This document shows, one piece after another, positions 18,278 through 27,455 of a stretch of 55,767 nt of DNA. This DNA comes from an uncultured Lachnospiraceae bacterium. GTDB lineage: Bacteria; Bacillota; Clostridia; Lachnospirales; Lachnospiraceae. The first letter of the stretch is position 1. Each line of letters begins with the position of its first letter. Where the stretch lies: NCBI GenBank assembly GCA_949740725.1, contig CATJIO010000114.1:1-55767 (forward strand), read 5' to 3'. The translations under genes were made by a program, and so were the position numbers. The notes below the pieces were generated by a model. It did no database searches. It saw only the letters and a list, made by a program, of their open reading frames with translations, and was not told the origin of the DNA.

Positions 18278-19657
18278 TTACAGGCCCAGTTTACTTCTGG
18301 CCTCTGCCCAAATGGCGTCTAATTCATCAAAGCGTGCGTCTGGATTAAAACCTTCAGTAAGCATTTCTACACCAAGCTCCTTGCAGTCAAATTTCGTCTC
18401 GGAGACCATGCGGATGAAATCGCTCTCCCCGGCGCCGTAGGTGACAAAGGACACGTCGGACTGTAGCTTGGAGGCAGTCTGGAGAACTGGATCCAGCTCC
18501 TTGGGGAAGGAATTCATTGTGCTGTCACTGCTGATGGAGGCAATGTAGTCTGGATACCAGGCGTCACTGAAGTAGAATTCCAGGAAGGCCTTGGCGACTT
18601 CCGGATTTTCCGAATGCTGGGTAACGGTTAAGAAGCAGTCGCCCTGGGTAACCAGATTAAAAGCATCGTCCTTGCTGTCACGGAAAGGAAGATAGAAGGT
18701 CTCAAGCCCAGTGGGATCATAGCCGTCTGCCAGGTAAGCAGTAAGGAACATAGGGCTGTTTAACACCATCGCGCCTTTCTTCTTGGCAAATAATGCCCGG
18801 CTCTGGTCATAGGTAACACCTAAAGGATCCGCGCCCAAAACACCCTTTTGGAACAGATTGAAAATCTTTTCGTAGACGGTGCGGATGGCCGTACCTTTTG
18901 CAAAGGGTGCATCCTCCGTGGTCATGTAGTCCCAATAATAGCCATCGCCGCTTTCCGAGGCAGGGCCATACTCCATGAGAGGATAGGTAGGCCATGCATC
19001 CTTGGCGCCCATGCAGATGGCGGCAAATTCCGGGTCATTAGCGCCGAAGTGCTGTTGTAAGGTCTCGCTGACCTGGACAAACTCCTCCCAGGTCTCCGGG
19101 ACAGTAACGCCGGCCTCATCGAAAAGGTCGGTCCAGTAATAAACATAATCATTGGCCTTCCGATCCGGGATGCCGTAGACTTTGCCGTCGATAGCGTACT
19201 CAGAAGCAATCTGATTGTCCTTGTTGGCCGCGGTGTCGGTCAGATCCACCAGGTATTCCTTGTATTGGTTCATACTGTCAGATTTGTGGAACATCAGATC
19301 GGGAAGCTCGGAAGCAGAGGAGCGGATCTTCATGGAATTAAAGTATTCCGGCTCTGCGTTAAACTCTTCGATATCAATGGTAACATTGGGGTAGAGCTCT
19401 TGGAAACGGCCCTCTAAGTCCAGCTCATCAAAGGTTTTGGACGCCGCCACATCCCAGGTAGCCAGGGTGATGGTACAGGAAATATTCCTATCCGCGTTGT
19501 TTTTCGCCCCATCCTCTTGCTCACCCTGATCGGGGGTTACGTTTTCCTGGGCTGCCTTGGTGGTCTCGCCGCCAGAATTAGAAGAAGCGCCGCCGCAGCC
19601 GGTTACCGCGAGAGCCAGCGCCAGGCCGGATGCCAGTACATAAGGTCTTTTTTTCAT
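18278..19657 (-). CDS. Sugar ABC transporter substrate-binding lipoprotein
   Basis: The 459-residue protein has a lipoprotein signal peptide with lipobox AVTGC (C21), then a low-complexity linker, then an extracellular solute-binding family 1 domain (ITLATWDVAASK, FQELYPNVTIDIEEF, LPDLMFHKSDSM). It captures an oligosaccharide or glycoside outside the membrane for the two permeases downstream. AGGAGGAAACC supports the start. The 171-base space upstream, after the response-regulator gene, must hold its own promoter, but I could not pick one confidently. Activation by the AraC-type regulator is inferred from position. Confidence 0.94.
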   Translation of the reverse strand: MKKRPYVLASGLALALAVTGCGGASSNSGGETTKAAQENVTPDQGEQEDGAKNNADRNISCTITLATWDVAASKTFDELDLEGRFQELYPNVTIDIEEFNAEPEYFNSMKIRSSASELPDLMFHKSDSMNQYKEYLVDLTDTAANKDNQIASEYAIDGKVYGIPDRKANDYVYYWTDLFDEAGVTVPETWEEFVQVSETLQQHFGANDPEFAAICMGAKDAWPTYPLMEYGPASESGDGYYWDYMTTEDAPFAKGTAIRTVYEKIFNLFQKGVLGADPLGVTYDQSRALFAKKKGAMVLNSPMFLTAYLADGYDPTGLETFYLPFRDSKDDAFNLVTQGDCFLTVTQHSENPEVAKAFLEFYFSDAWYPDYIASISSDSTMNSFPKELDPVLQTASKLQSDVSFVTYGAGESDFIRMVSETKFDCKELGVEMLTEGFNPDARFDELDAIWAEARSKLGL

Positions 19658-19828
19658 AGGTTTCCTCCTTACATGATAAAAATAAATAAAAACAGTAATA
19701 TACTACCCAAAATAATTGTAACATATCACGAAAGAGGAAAAAATGAAAAAAGGTACGATTTCTTGCACTATGGTTTGCAATATCACGGTTCTGGCAGGTT
19801 AGTCCGGGAATTCAGCAATGATTATGGT

Positions 19829-21433
19829 TTAGTTGATTTGATTTTTCCGGTAGGCGGAGGGGGATATGCCCTCCTGGGCAGAAAATACCCGCACGAAATA
19901 TTCTACGCTGTTATAGCCCACCGCCTCGCTGATCTCCTTCAACTTCAGGGAGGTGCTGGTTAACATTTCCTTGGCATGGTGGATGCGCAGATTTTTCAGA
20001 TAGTGGGAAAAGGGCATGCCCATCCGCTTATTGAATAAAGTGCTGAAGTATTTTTCACTGAAATTGGCCTGAGAGGCTACCTCCGAAAGGCTTAAATCCG
20101 GGTTAAAGTAATGGCTGTCAATGTAGTCCAGGGCATTCCGGATCTCGTCAGGGAAATCCAGTTGGTAGCGGGAGCGCATATACCGGTTCATATCCCCCAG
20201 GAAATTAATGGTCCAGATGCATACTTCCTGGATGGAGGGGAGCTGGAGGATGGTATGGCAGAGATCCTCACGGTAGACGGAATCCGTATCCTCCAGCTGA
20301 TGGATCAGGGAGGCGGCCAGATGATAGGCAAGATTCAGCGCCTCCTGCCTGGCGGATTCCAGGGAGGAGGACTGAAGCCGGGCCAGGATTCGGGATTTTT
20401 CCTTCTGATACCGGGGGGTGTCCTGGACTTTTAAGGCCTGGATCATGTCCGGATAAGCGTGGGGAAGAGCAGCACCTTCCATAGAGCCGTGAGATTTCTG
20501 ACCAGACAGAGAGAGGATCGGCGGGCGGAAGCTTAAATAGTCCGCCGGGGAGAAGAGCCGGCGGGACTTCATCACATATCGCATGGTGAGATTCGCAGTG
20601 GCCTCCTCAAGGCAAGACTCAAAGTCAGCGGCCCCCTCTGCCAGCTGGCTTACCCCGGCCATACAGTCTACATTCATATAATTTTTCCAGGCTTTTAACT
20701 GGCGGGTCAAAACCCGGAGAAGCCCAGGAAGGCTGTCTGCCGAGGCAGCTTCATAGATCATCACCAGGCTGGTTTCTCCCGATGGAACCAGGATGCCGTG
20801 GGCGGCAATCTGGGCGATCTGCCGTGCAAGGCTGATTAGGGAGGAAAAAAACTCCTTGTCCAGGTCACTTCCAAAGGCGCGGACGATGTTTTGATAGCCC
20901 AACACAGAGTAGGTGATGACAAAATAGCGCTCTGGAAGCGCCGCCTCCTTTGCCTCCAGCTCGCCCTTGAGAAGCCTGGATAAAAGAATGCCCTTGTCGC
21001 TTCTCTCTGTTGCTTTGCTCTCCTCTCCTTTAAAGGAAGGGCCCTCTTGGCCGCGTCTATCCAGCTCGGCCTTCATCTGCTCCAAATGTTTGTTCAGAAG
21101 CTGCTGGTGGAGCTCCCGCTTTAGGCAGTAGTCGTGGATGCCCAATTTAAAGGCCTGGCGCACATAGGGAAAATCATTGTAGGCGCTTAGCACCAGGATC
21201 TGGGGAGGATGGGCAGTCTGATTGGCATACTGGATCAGCTCCAGCCCGTCTACCACCGGCATCTGGATATCCGTGATTAGAATGTGGATTTCTTCCTTAG
21301 ACAGGATATCCATGGCCTCCCGTCCATTGGCGGCGCTTCCTGCCAAAAGGAGCCCCTGCTCCTCCCAGTTGATCATGGATTCTAACATCATCCGGACGAT
21401 AGTTTCATCGTCGGCGATCAGTACGTGATACAT
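19829..21433 (-). CDS. AraC-type response regulator (YesN family)
   Basis: The protein has an N-terminal receiver domain (MYHVLIADDE; phospho-acceptor D55 in LITDIQMPVVDGL; K in the LSAYNDFPY region), a central region of about 270 residues, and a C-terminal AraC double helix-turn-helix (LSEVASQANFSEKYFSTLF, ending AYRKNQIN). It would be phosphorylated by the sensor kinase encoded just upstream and activate the transporter-GH2 operon. The start at 21433 has CAGG 8 bases upstream; another ATG at 21439 overlaps the kinase stop as TAATG. The open frame extends to 21496, inside the kinase gene, which I reject. Confidence 0.92.
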   Translation of the reverse strand: MYHVLIADDETIVRMMLESMINWEEQGLLLAGSAANGREAMDILSKEEIHILITDIQMPVVDGLELIQYANQTAHPPQILVLSAYNDFPYVRQAFKLGIHDYCLKRELHQQLLNKHLEQMKAELDRRGQEGPSFKGEESKATERSDKGILLSRLLKGELEAKEAALPERYFVITYSVLGYQNIVRAFGSDLDKEFFSSLISLARQIAQIAAHGILVPSGETSLVMIYEAASADSLPGLLRVLTRQLKAWKNYMNVDCMAGVSQLAEGAADFESCLEEATANLTMRYVMKSRRLFSPADYLSFRPPILSLSGQKSHGSMEGAALPHAYPDMIQALKVQDTPRYQKEKSRILARLQSSSLESARQEALNLAYHLAASLIHQLEDTDSVYREDLCHTILQLPSIQEVCIWTINFLGDMNRYMRSRYQLDFPDEIRNALDYIDSHYFNPDLSLSEVASQANFSEKYFSTLFNKRMGMPFSHYLKNLRIHHAKEMLTSTSLKLKEISEAVGYNSVEYFVRVFSAQEGISPSAYRKNQIN

Positions 21434-21438
21434 TGGCA

Positions 21439-23205
21439 TTACCTGCTTTCTCTTGGGGGAATTATGGCTGGCAGGGTCAAGGTGACACAGGTCCACTGGC
21501 CAGGTAGAGAGCAGATCTCTACGCCATAGTCATCCCCGTAATTTAATTTCAGTCGCCGGTTAGTATTTCTGAGGCCGATGGTCCGTCTCCGCTCCTGTGC
21601 AGGCTCAATCTCAGGGGAGAGTGAAAGCTGGCTTTTGATGTTTTCCTCCTCCATGCCCTTTCCATTATCCCACACAGTCAGGAGCAAAAGGTGGTCCTTT
21701 ACCTGGCCTGTGATCTCAATCCTGCCCAATCCCTCCTCCATGCCGTCAAAGCCATGGGTGATGCTGTTTTCCACAATGGGCTGGAGGAGGAGCTTTGGGA
21801 TCTGACATGCTCCGGCCTCCGGGCTGATCTGGATATCCACCTCAAAGCTTTCCATATACCGGAACTGCATGATGTAGATGTAGCTGTCCAGGAGAGACCG
21901 CTCCTTTGCCACCGTATGGAAGGTGCCATCCCGGCTTAACAGGGCGTCCAGGATGGTTTCCAGAGCTGTGACCATATCCCGCATCCCATCAAAATGGGCG
22001 GAAATGGCCATGAATTTTAAAGTGCTCAGGGTATTCATCAAAAAATGAGGGTTCATCCGAGATTGGAGGGCGGCCAGTTCCTCCTGGTATTTCTCCTTTT
22101 CCGCCTGCTCCTTTTCCTCGATCAGCCGGCTTATCTGCCCCACCATGCTGTTAAAGCCGGCGATCATCTGGGCCATATCCTTCTGGCTGCAGGAGGTTAC
22201 TCTGGTTTCCAGATGATGGCTCTCCACAGCCGCCATGCCTTCTGACAGACGGTGGAGCGGGGTCCAGAATTGATTCATATACCACCAGAAGTAGACGATA
22301 AACATGAGGACAATGCAGAAAATCGCAATCAGGCTGACTCTGGAAAACAAATGGAATTGGCCGAACAATTCTTGTTCATTGGCAGCGCTTACCAGGAACA
22401 GTTCCGTTTCAGGAACCCTTGCGGCAATATAGCGGACGCCAAAAGAGGAGAGCTGGCAGGAATTCTGACAAGTACTCCGGATGTCTGCCATAACCTGTGG
22501 AGGGATGGGGCTGCCGCCTTCCTCAATGAGGCTGCGCCCATCCTCTTTGATCAGGATGAGATGGCCGATTTTCCCCTTTTTATTATAGTCGTGGAGGGTG
22601 TCCGGGATGGTGGAGCGGCGGTAGAGGACAATGCATTCGATCCCTGGCATGTCCCTGGGGGCGATGGCGGCTACGGCGATGGCCTCAGAAGAGGCGCGCA
22701 GGCGGTAGAAATATTCGTCATTCACCAGGCAGGTATAAACCTTTCCAGGCTGTGCCAGGGCTTTCTGATACCAGTCCGTCTCCCGCAGCTCTTCTATGCG
22801 GTAGCGGATAGACCATCTGGGAATGACAGCGGAGCCGTCCTGGCGGTAAATGTGGATATCCAACAGCTGGTACTTAGGAGCGGCTAACAGCTGATAAACA
22901 GTATTTAACCGGTCCAGGGCAGCAGACTGCTCTCCACTATCGGTGGAAGCAGCTTCCCGGATGAGCGCCCCGTCTTCCATAGTTACCACATGAGAGAGGG
23001 AGAGGGCAGTATTGCGCATTTCCTCCTGGTATTGGTCAAGGACCGCGCTTTGGGCTATCTGCACGGAATCCGCTGCTGCGCGGTAGATCCATCTCCCAGC
23101 TGTCGCGAAGGCTACAGCCAGGACGATCATAACCGGGAATACGATCATGCAGATGTAGCTGGTTACAACATCTTTTAGTAAATTGCTTTTCCGTAAACGT
23201 TTCAT
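21439..23205 (-). CDS. Sensor histidine kinase (YesM/LytS type)
   Basis: The 588-residue protein has an N-terminal membrane helix (about 17-35), a large extracellular sensor region (40-285), a second helix (about 288-308), a HAMP domain (310-365), then a His_kinase domain with H387 in QSRMNPHFLMNTL and an ATPase domain with PIVENSITHG and WDNGKGM. It probably senses an external sugar and phosphorylates the regulator encoded downstream. The start codon lacks any ribosome site and coincides with the transcription start predicted from the promoter, suggesting a leaderless message. Confidence 0.93.
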   Translation of the reverse strand: MKRLRKSNLLKDVVTSYICMIVFPVMIVLAVAFATAGRWIYRAAADSVQIAQSAVLDQYQEEMRNTALSLSHVVTMEDGALIREAASTDSGEQSAALDRLNTVYQLLAAPKYQLLDIHIYRQDGSAVIPRWSIRYRIEELRETDWYQKALAQPGKVYTCLVNDEYFYRLRASSEAIAVAAIAPRDMPGIECIVLYRRSTIPDTLHDYNKKGKIGHLILIKEDGRSLIEEGGSPIPPQVMADIRSTCQNSCQLSSFGVRYIAARVPETELFLVSAANEQELFGQFHLFSRVSLIAIFCIVLMFIVYFWWYMNQFWTPLHRLSEGMAAVESHHLETRVTSCSQKDMAQMIAGFNSMVGQISRLIEEKEQAEKEKYQEELAALQSRMNPHFLMNTLSTLKFMAISAHFDGMRDMVTALETILDALLSRDGTFHTVAKERSLLDSYIYIMQFRYMESFEVDIQISPEAGACQIPKLLLQPIVENSITHGFDGMEEGLGRIEITGQVKDHLLLLTVWDNGKGMEEENIKSQLSLSPEIEPAQERRRTIGLRNTNRRLKLNYGDDYGVEICSLPGQWTCVTLTLPAIIPPRESR

Positions 23206-23211
23206 AAACTT

Positions 23212-23241
23212 ATTTTACTACAAATCCGCTTCTTTTGTAAA
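23212..23241 (-). promoter_or_regulatory. Promoter of the histidine kinase gene, leaderless type
   Basis: On the minus strand TTTACA (23236-23241) and TAAAAT (23212-23217) are 18 bp apart. A start 6-8 bases past the -10 box falls on the ATG at 23205. No Shine-Dalgarno sequence fits between. Confidence 0.55.
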
Positions 23242-23370
23242 TGGATTCCAGGAGAAACCATATTGAGAAGCCGAAGGAAAGGCAAATCGGGAGGATTTAG
23301 AAAAAACCAATAAAAAAATTTACTGAAAACGAAAAAAAGAGGAAAATTTTTGGTAATTTTCCTGAATATC

Positions 23371-23399
23371 TTGCATCTCTTCCGGAAAAGAGGTATACT
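23371..23399 (+). promoter_or_regulatory. Sigma-A promoter for the Nudix gene
   Basis: TTGCAT (23371-23376) and TATACT (23394-23399) are 17 bp apart, about 100 bases before the gene. The remaining intergenic sequence 23242-23370 is A+T-rich and shows no gene. Confidence 0.65.
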
Positions 23400-23501
23400 G
23401 GATACAGTCTATGATGGCACACCAGCATCTGCCGGGACGAAAGGACGACTGAATGTTACAATCCTAAGCCTTTCTCTGGCAGTGGGTCAGGAGGAATTGC
23501 A

Positions 23502-23954
23502 ATGATTGAGGCAACGAGCTGCGGCGGTGTGGTTATCTTTCGTGGTAAAATTCTGGTTTTATATAAGAATTATAAAAATAAATATGAAGGTTGGGTTTTG
23601 CCAAAAGGAACTGTAGAGGACGGGGAGGAGTTTAAGGAAACGGCTCTCCGGGAAGTGAAGGAAGAAACGGGTGTCAGCGCGTCGATTATCAAGTATATCG
23701 GGAAGAGTCAGTATACCTTTAACACTCCCCAGGATATGGTAGAGAAAGATGTACACTGGTATTTGATGATGGCTGACAGCTACTACAGCAAACCACAACG
23801 CGAGGAATACTTTATTGATTCTGGGTATTATAAGTTTTATGAGGCTTATCATCTGTTGAAATTTTCCAATGAGAAGCAGATTTTAGAGAAGGCCTATAAT
23901 GAGTACCTGGATTTAAAGAAGGCGAATCTTTGGGGATCGAAGAAGTACTTTTAA
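23502..23954 (+). CDS. Nudix hydrolase
   Basis: The 150-residue protein has a complete Nudix box: G37 followed by VEDGEEF and LREVKEETGV, that is G-x5-E-x7-R-E-V-K-E-E-T-G. The N-terminus ATSCGGVVIFRGKILVL and WVLPKGTVEDGE resemble diadenosine-polyphosphate (Ap4A)-type hydrolases. It cleaves a nucleoside diphosphate linked to another group and binds a divalent cation at the REVKEE helix. AGGAGGAATTGCA is a very good ribosome site. It is a single-gene unit with its own promoter and terminator. Confidence 0.92.
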   Translation: MIEATSCGGVVIFRGKILVLYKNYKNKYEGWVLPKGTVEDGEEFKETALREVKEETGVSASIIKYIGKSQYTFNTPQDMVEKDVHWYLMMADSYYSKPQREEYFIDSGYYKFYEAYHLLKFSNEKQILEKAYNEYLDLKKANLWGSKKYF

Positions 23955-23960
23955 CGAAAG

Positions 23961-24012
23961 CTGCCGCACTGGCGACGGATTTTTATTTCCGGATCTGGCG
24001 CGGCAGTTTTTT
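23961..24012 (+). terminator. Rho-independent terminator of the Nudix gene
   Basis: CTGCCGC (23961-23967) pairs with GCGGCAG (24000-24006), followed by TTTTTT. Confidence 0.8.
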
Positions 24013-24075
24013 CGTTTCATAAGAAAATGCGTCCTGTGCAGCAGGATTCTTTTTTCCATTTGTGCGAATTTATCA

Positions 24076-25224
24076 TCAACAATAATCTTCCGCTTTCTTT
24101 TCTGTAGCGGCCACGGAGATACCATTGACCATCACATTGTCGTCAATGCCAATTACCAGGCAGCGGCGGCCATCAATGATCTTTGTCTCCACCAGTTCTG
24201 CGCAGTCTGGATCCACCTGAATGGTGATCACCGGCGTCTTGATCTCGAATTTTCTGGTATTGGCTACATTGGAGACCAGAAGAGAGGCCTTGGAGCCGGC
24301 GGATTCATCGAAATTTCGGTCAAAAGATTCCATCTTTTCCTCATCAGCGCCGCTGGCCTCCAGGAGGCTGCGCACCTGGTGCTTATCCAGCTCCAGGGGC
24401 TCTGGATCATCCTTCTTCTCCTGGAGCATAGCCGTGAGCTGCTCGTGGATATTTTTTACCAGCGCGTAGTCACATGTCTCCCCAAGGGTTTCCTCCACCA
24501 GCAGATTAAACGTCTCCTTCTGATCTTTGGCGGTCATAGGCATGGAGCAACCGAAAAGGGGCTCGATGAAGGACTCCTGGAGATCTTCGCCATTTTTGGA
24601 ATAGTAGAGGAAACTATGGATATCGGTGCTCCTGTCGTGGAAGGCGGGGAAGAGAAAGCCGCGGTCCGGCATTTCCACCAGCCAGTCCCGGGTGCGGTTC
24701 CGGAAGCAGTTTTCCTCCGCGTCGTAGGAAAGACCAGCCTTTGACTGTTTCACCGGGCAGATGGAGCAGAGGATGAAATCATAAACCTCATCTGAGGCGT
24801 CGAACATATCCAGATTATCCGAGGACTTCCCTGGGATATCGTAAAGGGCGTGAATCAGCAGGATCAGATAATTTTCTCCATTATAGTAGTGCTCAATTAC
24901 CTTATCATAGAATTCTTCCAGCAGTGCTTTCTCCTCCAGATGGCTGCCTTGCAGCTTGAGAAAGAAGTGCTGGCCGCCGCCGGGCATTTCTGAATCTGTG
25001 GGAAAGTCCATGTTTAACAGGTTTTTTCCCAAAGTTCCAGAAAGGGTTTTACGTAAAATTTCGAAGTACTTGAACCGATCCTCCTCAGGAAGTGTGAGGA
25101 AGGAACTGGAAATCTCTGCTTTCTTATTCTTCTCCCCGTCCACATAGCAGCCGCAGATGCGGGTAATGGCACAGTTCTCCGGGGTAAATTGCTTTTTAAT
25201 TTCGGAAATTTCTTTTTTGTTCAT
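24076..25224 (-). CDS. DUF4317 family protein
   Basis: This 382-residue soluble protein starts MNKKEISEIKKQFTPENCAI and has ICGCYVDGEKNK, both typical of DUF4317, a family common in Lachnospiraceae and other Clostridia. No enzyme motif, signal peptide or membrane segment is seen. The function is unknown. It stands alone; the Nudix gene converges on it, and the acetamidase/formamidase gene is divergent. The middle contains several Cys residues (ILCSICPVKQSK) without a recognisable metal-binding pattern. Confidence 0.85.
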   Translation of the reverse strand: MNKKEISEIKKQFTPENCAITRICGCYVDGEKNKKAEISSSFLTLPEEDRFKYFEILRKTLSGTLGKNLLNMDFPTDSEMPGGGQHFFLKLQGSHLEEKALLEEFYDKVIEHYYNGENYLILLIHALYDIPGKSSDNLDMFDASDEVYDFILCSICPVKQSKAGLSYDAEENCFRNRTRDWLVEMPDRGFLFPAFHDRSTDIHSFLYYSKNGEDLQESFIEPLFGCSMPMTAKDQKETFNLLVEETLGETCDYALVKNIHEQLTAMLQEKKDDPEPLELDKHQVRSLLEASGADEEKMESFDRNFDESAGSKASLLVSNVANTRKFEIKTPVITIQVDPDCAELVETKIIDGRRCLVIGIDDNVMVNGISVAATEKKAEDYC

Positions 25225-25447
25225 CGTATGTAACCGCCTTTTGTTGTTTTTAATCGTTTGTTGTCTTGCGTGATTATTATACTATAAAATGTGGAACTAG
25301 TACAGAGGTAATCAACCAGCGTACTGTTCTGGGGGTAAAGAGCGTTGCAGTTTTATGGCATAGGGCAACAAAGAAGTGGCGAAGGGGGCAAAACCGTGTT
25401 ATGATGGAAGGTACGAAAAGAACGCTAAGGATTTTGGAGGAACGAAC

Positions 25448-26380
25448 ATGTTAAGAATTTCAAGAGATTGTGTGACGGATTGCTTGCAGGCAGGGCAGGC
25501 TCCGGCAAAATATTGCAGGGATGGAGAGGCAGTTGCCTTTGAAACTAGAGACTGTTATGATGATAATGACATTACCGAAGATAATCCTTATGGAAATCAT
25601 AAAGGCGGTCTGGAAAACCCAGCTACTGGGCCGTTATATGTAATGGGCGCGGAGCCAGGAGATGTGCTGAAGGTGGAGATCATGGAAATCCGCCTTCGAG
25701 AGTACGGCATCATGCGGACCTCTGCCACTGCAGGGGCATTCCATCACCTATATGAGGATAAATCCGCCAGGCGATTCACTTTTCAGAAAAATGAGGAGAC
25801 TGGCCGGGAGGGCTTTTGGTTCGATGATAAATTGTGGCTGGACTGCGATGCCATGATCGGGGTTATTGGGACGGCTCCGGCAGGGGAGGGGGTTTTGACC
25901 ATCACTCCGGGGAGCCACGGGGGAAATATGGACTGTGCCAGGATCACGGCAGGCTCCACCCTCTATCTCCCGGTGAATGTTCCTGGAGCTCTGCTCTCCA
26001 TAGGCGATTTACACGCCAGGATGGGGGACGGGGAGATGCTGATCTGCGGCTTGGAGACCGCTGGGACAGTGATGGTAAGGGTTTCGGTTTTGCACGGGGA
26101 GAGCTATGGGAAGCTTTTCCAGGCTCTTCCCCTGTTGCGGACAGAAACTGAAGTGATGACCATCCAGTCAGCCCCCAGCCTGGAGGAAGCTTCTCTCCTG
26201 GCTGCAAGAACCATGGAGCGTTTCCTGGCCAGCTCTGCTGGGTTGGACGATGTGAAGGCTGGGATGGCTATGTCTCTTTTAGGGAATCTGGTGATTTGCC
26301 AGATCGTGAACCCTCTCCTTACTGTGCGCTGTACCCTTCCTCTGAAGGCGCTGGAGATCTATGGGGTGCGTATGCCGTGA
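25448..26380 (+). CDS. Acetamidase/formamidase family protein
   Basis: The 310-residue protein matches the FmdA/AmdA family, which hydrolyses short amides to the acid and ammonia: NPATGPLYVMGAEPGDVLKVEI, MIGVIGTAPAG, PGSHGGNMD and LYLPVNVPGALLSIGDLHARMGDGE. The metal-binding residues typical of the family (D, H in GDLHARMGDGE) are present. The frame is open from 25376, but the ATG at 25448 has TTGGAGG 8 bases upstream and begins where homologues do. It is a single gene. The region 25225-25375 between divergent genes contains no further gene. Confidence 0.92.
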   Translation: MLRISRDCVTDCLQAGQAPAKYCRDGEAVAFETRDCYDDNDITEDNPYGNHKGGLENPATGPLYVMGAEPGDVLKVEIMEIRLREYGIMRTSATAGAFHHLYEDKSARRFTFQKNEETGREGFWFDDKLWLDCDAMIGVIGTAPAGEGVLTITPGSHGGNMDCARITAGSTLYLPVNVPGALLSIGDLHARMGDGEMLICGLETAGTVMVRVSVLHGESYGKLFQALPLLRTETEVMTIQSAPSLEEASLLAARTMERFLASSAGLDDVKAGMAMSLLGNLVICQIVNPLLTVRCTLPLKALEIYGVRMP

Positions 26381-26385
26381 GGAAC

Positions 26386-26422
26386 GAAAAAAGCCCCCTT
26401 TCTGCAAGAGAAATGAGGGCTT
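26386..26422 (-). terminator. Terminator of the CBS-domain gene
   Basis: On the minus strand AAGCCCTC and GGGGGCTT form a stem (one mismatch or wobble) followed by TTTTCG, giving a terminal T-run. It faces the CBS gene; its T-run orientation does not suit the plus-strand amidase gene. Confidence 0.65.
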
Positions 26423-26464
26423 CTGTGAAGTTGAAGCACAATGGAAGGCGCTGGAAAGCAAAGT

Positions 26465-26872
26465 TCAGAGCAGCTCCCGTATGTGCTTCATCAGGAAGGC
26501 AATCACCTGCTTCCGGGTGACAATGCCGATAAACATATTTCGGTCGTCCACTACAGGGACAAAGTTTTGATTGAGAGCTTCGGAAAAGATCTGCGCTAAG
26601 GGCACATCGATCTTTACAGCGGGATTCCGGTCTACCCGGGCGATAGTACTTAATGGACGGGAAATTTTGTGGGGATCTTCATCCTTTTCATTCAAAAGTA
26701 CCCAGAGGAAATCTCCCTCGCTTACCGTTCCGGCGTAGGTGCCGTCAGCATGAATCACCGGCACAGCGGTATAGCCGCTGGTGTGGAGCTTTTTTATGGC
26801 TTCGGAAAGAGAGATGCGGTCTTCCAGATACATGGCTTCATTCTTTGTAATTAAAAGTTGAAAAATATTCAT
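26465..26872 (-). CDS. CBS-pair domain protein
   Basis: The 135-residue protein is made almost only of two CBS motifs: SLSEAIKKLHTSGYTAVPVI with YAGTVSEGDFL, and VPLAQIFSEALNQNFVPVVD with MFIGIVTRKQVI. Such modules bind adenine nucleotides and usually regulate other proteins; stand-alone ones often act in stress signalling. CAGGAGAA precedes the ATG by about 10 bases. It lies 182 bases downstream of the C-terminal piece of the interrupted binding-protein gene, on the same strand. No evidence links it to transport. Confidence 0.88.
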   Translation of the reverse strand: MNIFQLLITKNEAMYLEDRISLSEAIKKLHTSGYTAVPVIHADGTYAGTVSEGDFLWVLLNEKDEDPHKISRPLSTIARVDRNPAVKIDVPLAQIFSEALNQNFVPVVDDRNMFIGIVTRKQVIAFLMKHIRELL

Positions 26873-27054
26873 CTTTCGTATTCTCCTGTTACGTGGCCTT
26901 GGTTTTGTGAATACAGGCAGTGAGAAGGCATCTGTCTGCTGGACTGCGTTACCGGTTTATTATAACAGATCATGGGGAAAAATAGGCGGGATTTTTCATA
27001 ATTTCACAGAAATTTTATCTTTTCTCAGGACGGGCGGCAGCTTGCCCAGGATGG

Positions 27055-27321
27055 CTATTTGGCTGCTTTTTCGGAAAATTCTGTGGTTACCAGCTCCTCA
27101 TAAGGCACACGTTTCGGCAATTCCCCGCCTTCTTCCAGAATATTTTCCAGGAGTAGGAAACTCTCTTCTGCAAAAATCGTGTCTTCCTTCCAGGTATTCT
27201 GGGCTTTGTAGCGCTCCACAATGGTGGTCAGAGACTGGAGGTCAGTTTCCTTGAATTGTGGCTGGATTGTCTTGGCGATCTCCTCGGAGGAGTGGGAATT
27301 CACATAGTCTAATCCCTTCTG
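27055..27321 (-). pseudogene. C-terminal fragment of a NitT/TauT-type substrate-binding protein, cut off by the island
   Basis: The minus-strand frame reads KGLDYVNSHSSEEIAKTI, then DLQSLTTIVERYKAQ and FAEESFLLLENILEEGGEL. This is the usual C-terminus of an SsuA/ThiY/NMT1-type binding protein. It lacks the signal peptide and the N-terminal lobe. Those are found 17.1 kb away at 44421-45166, on the same strand and ending in the same IQ-(K/R)-G codons. Joining the two at the shared core restores one frame of about 336 residues, the normal length. Upstream of the crossover the small frame runs into island DNA (MFHP), so it has no proper start. Confidence 0.9.
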
Positions 27322-27337
27322 GATGGGATGGAACAAA
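27305..27337 (+). other. attL: left attachment site of the island
   Basis: The core ATCCCTTCTGGATGG (27312-27326) matches the right junction ATCCCCTCTGGATGG (44413-44427) at 14 of 15 positions. Left of the likely TG crossover (27320-27321) is host gene sequence; right of it is the island arm GGGATGGAACAAA (27325-27337), which mirrors the island arm at the right end. Confidence 0.85.
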
Positions 27338-27455
27338 GGATACTAAAATGTCTTGCCTAAATTTCCGTCTGGCTGGGTTGTCGGCGGTCTGATGGAAATT
27401 TATTCTTCGGAGTTTCGCCTGATACAATACTGACAGTATATTAGGAGGTATAAAT

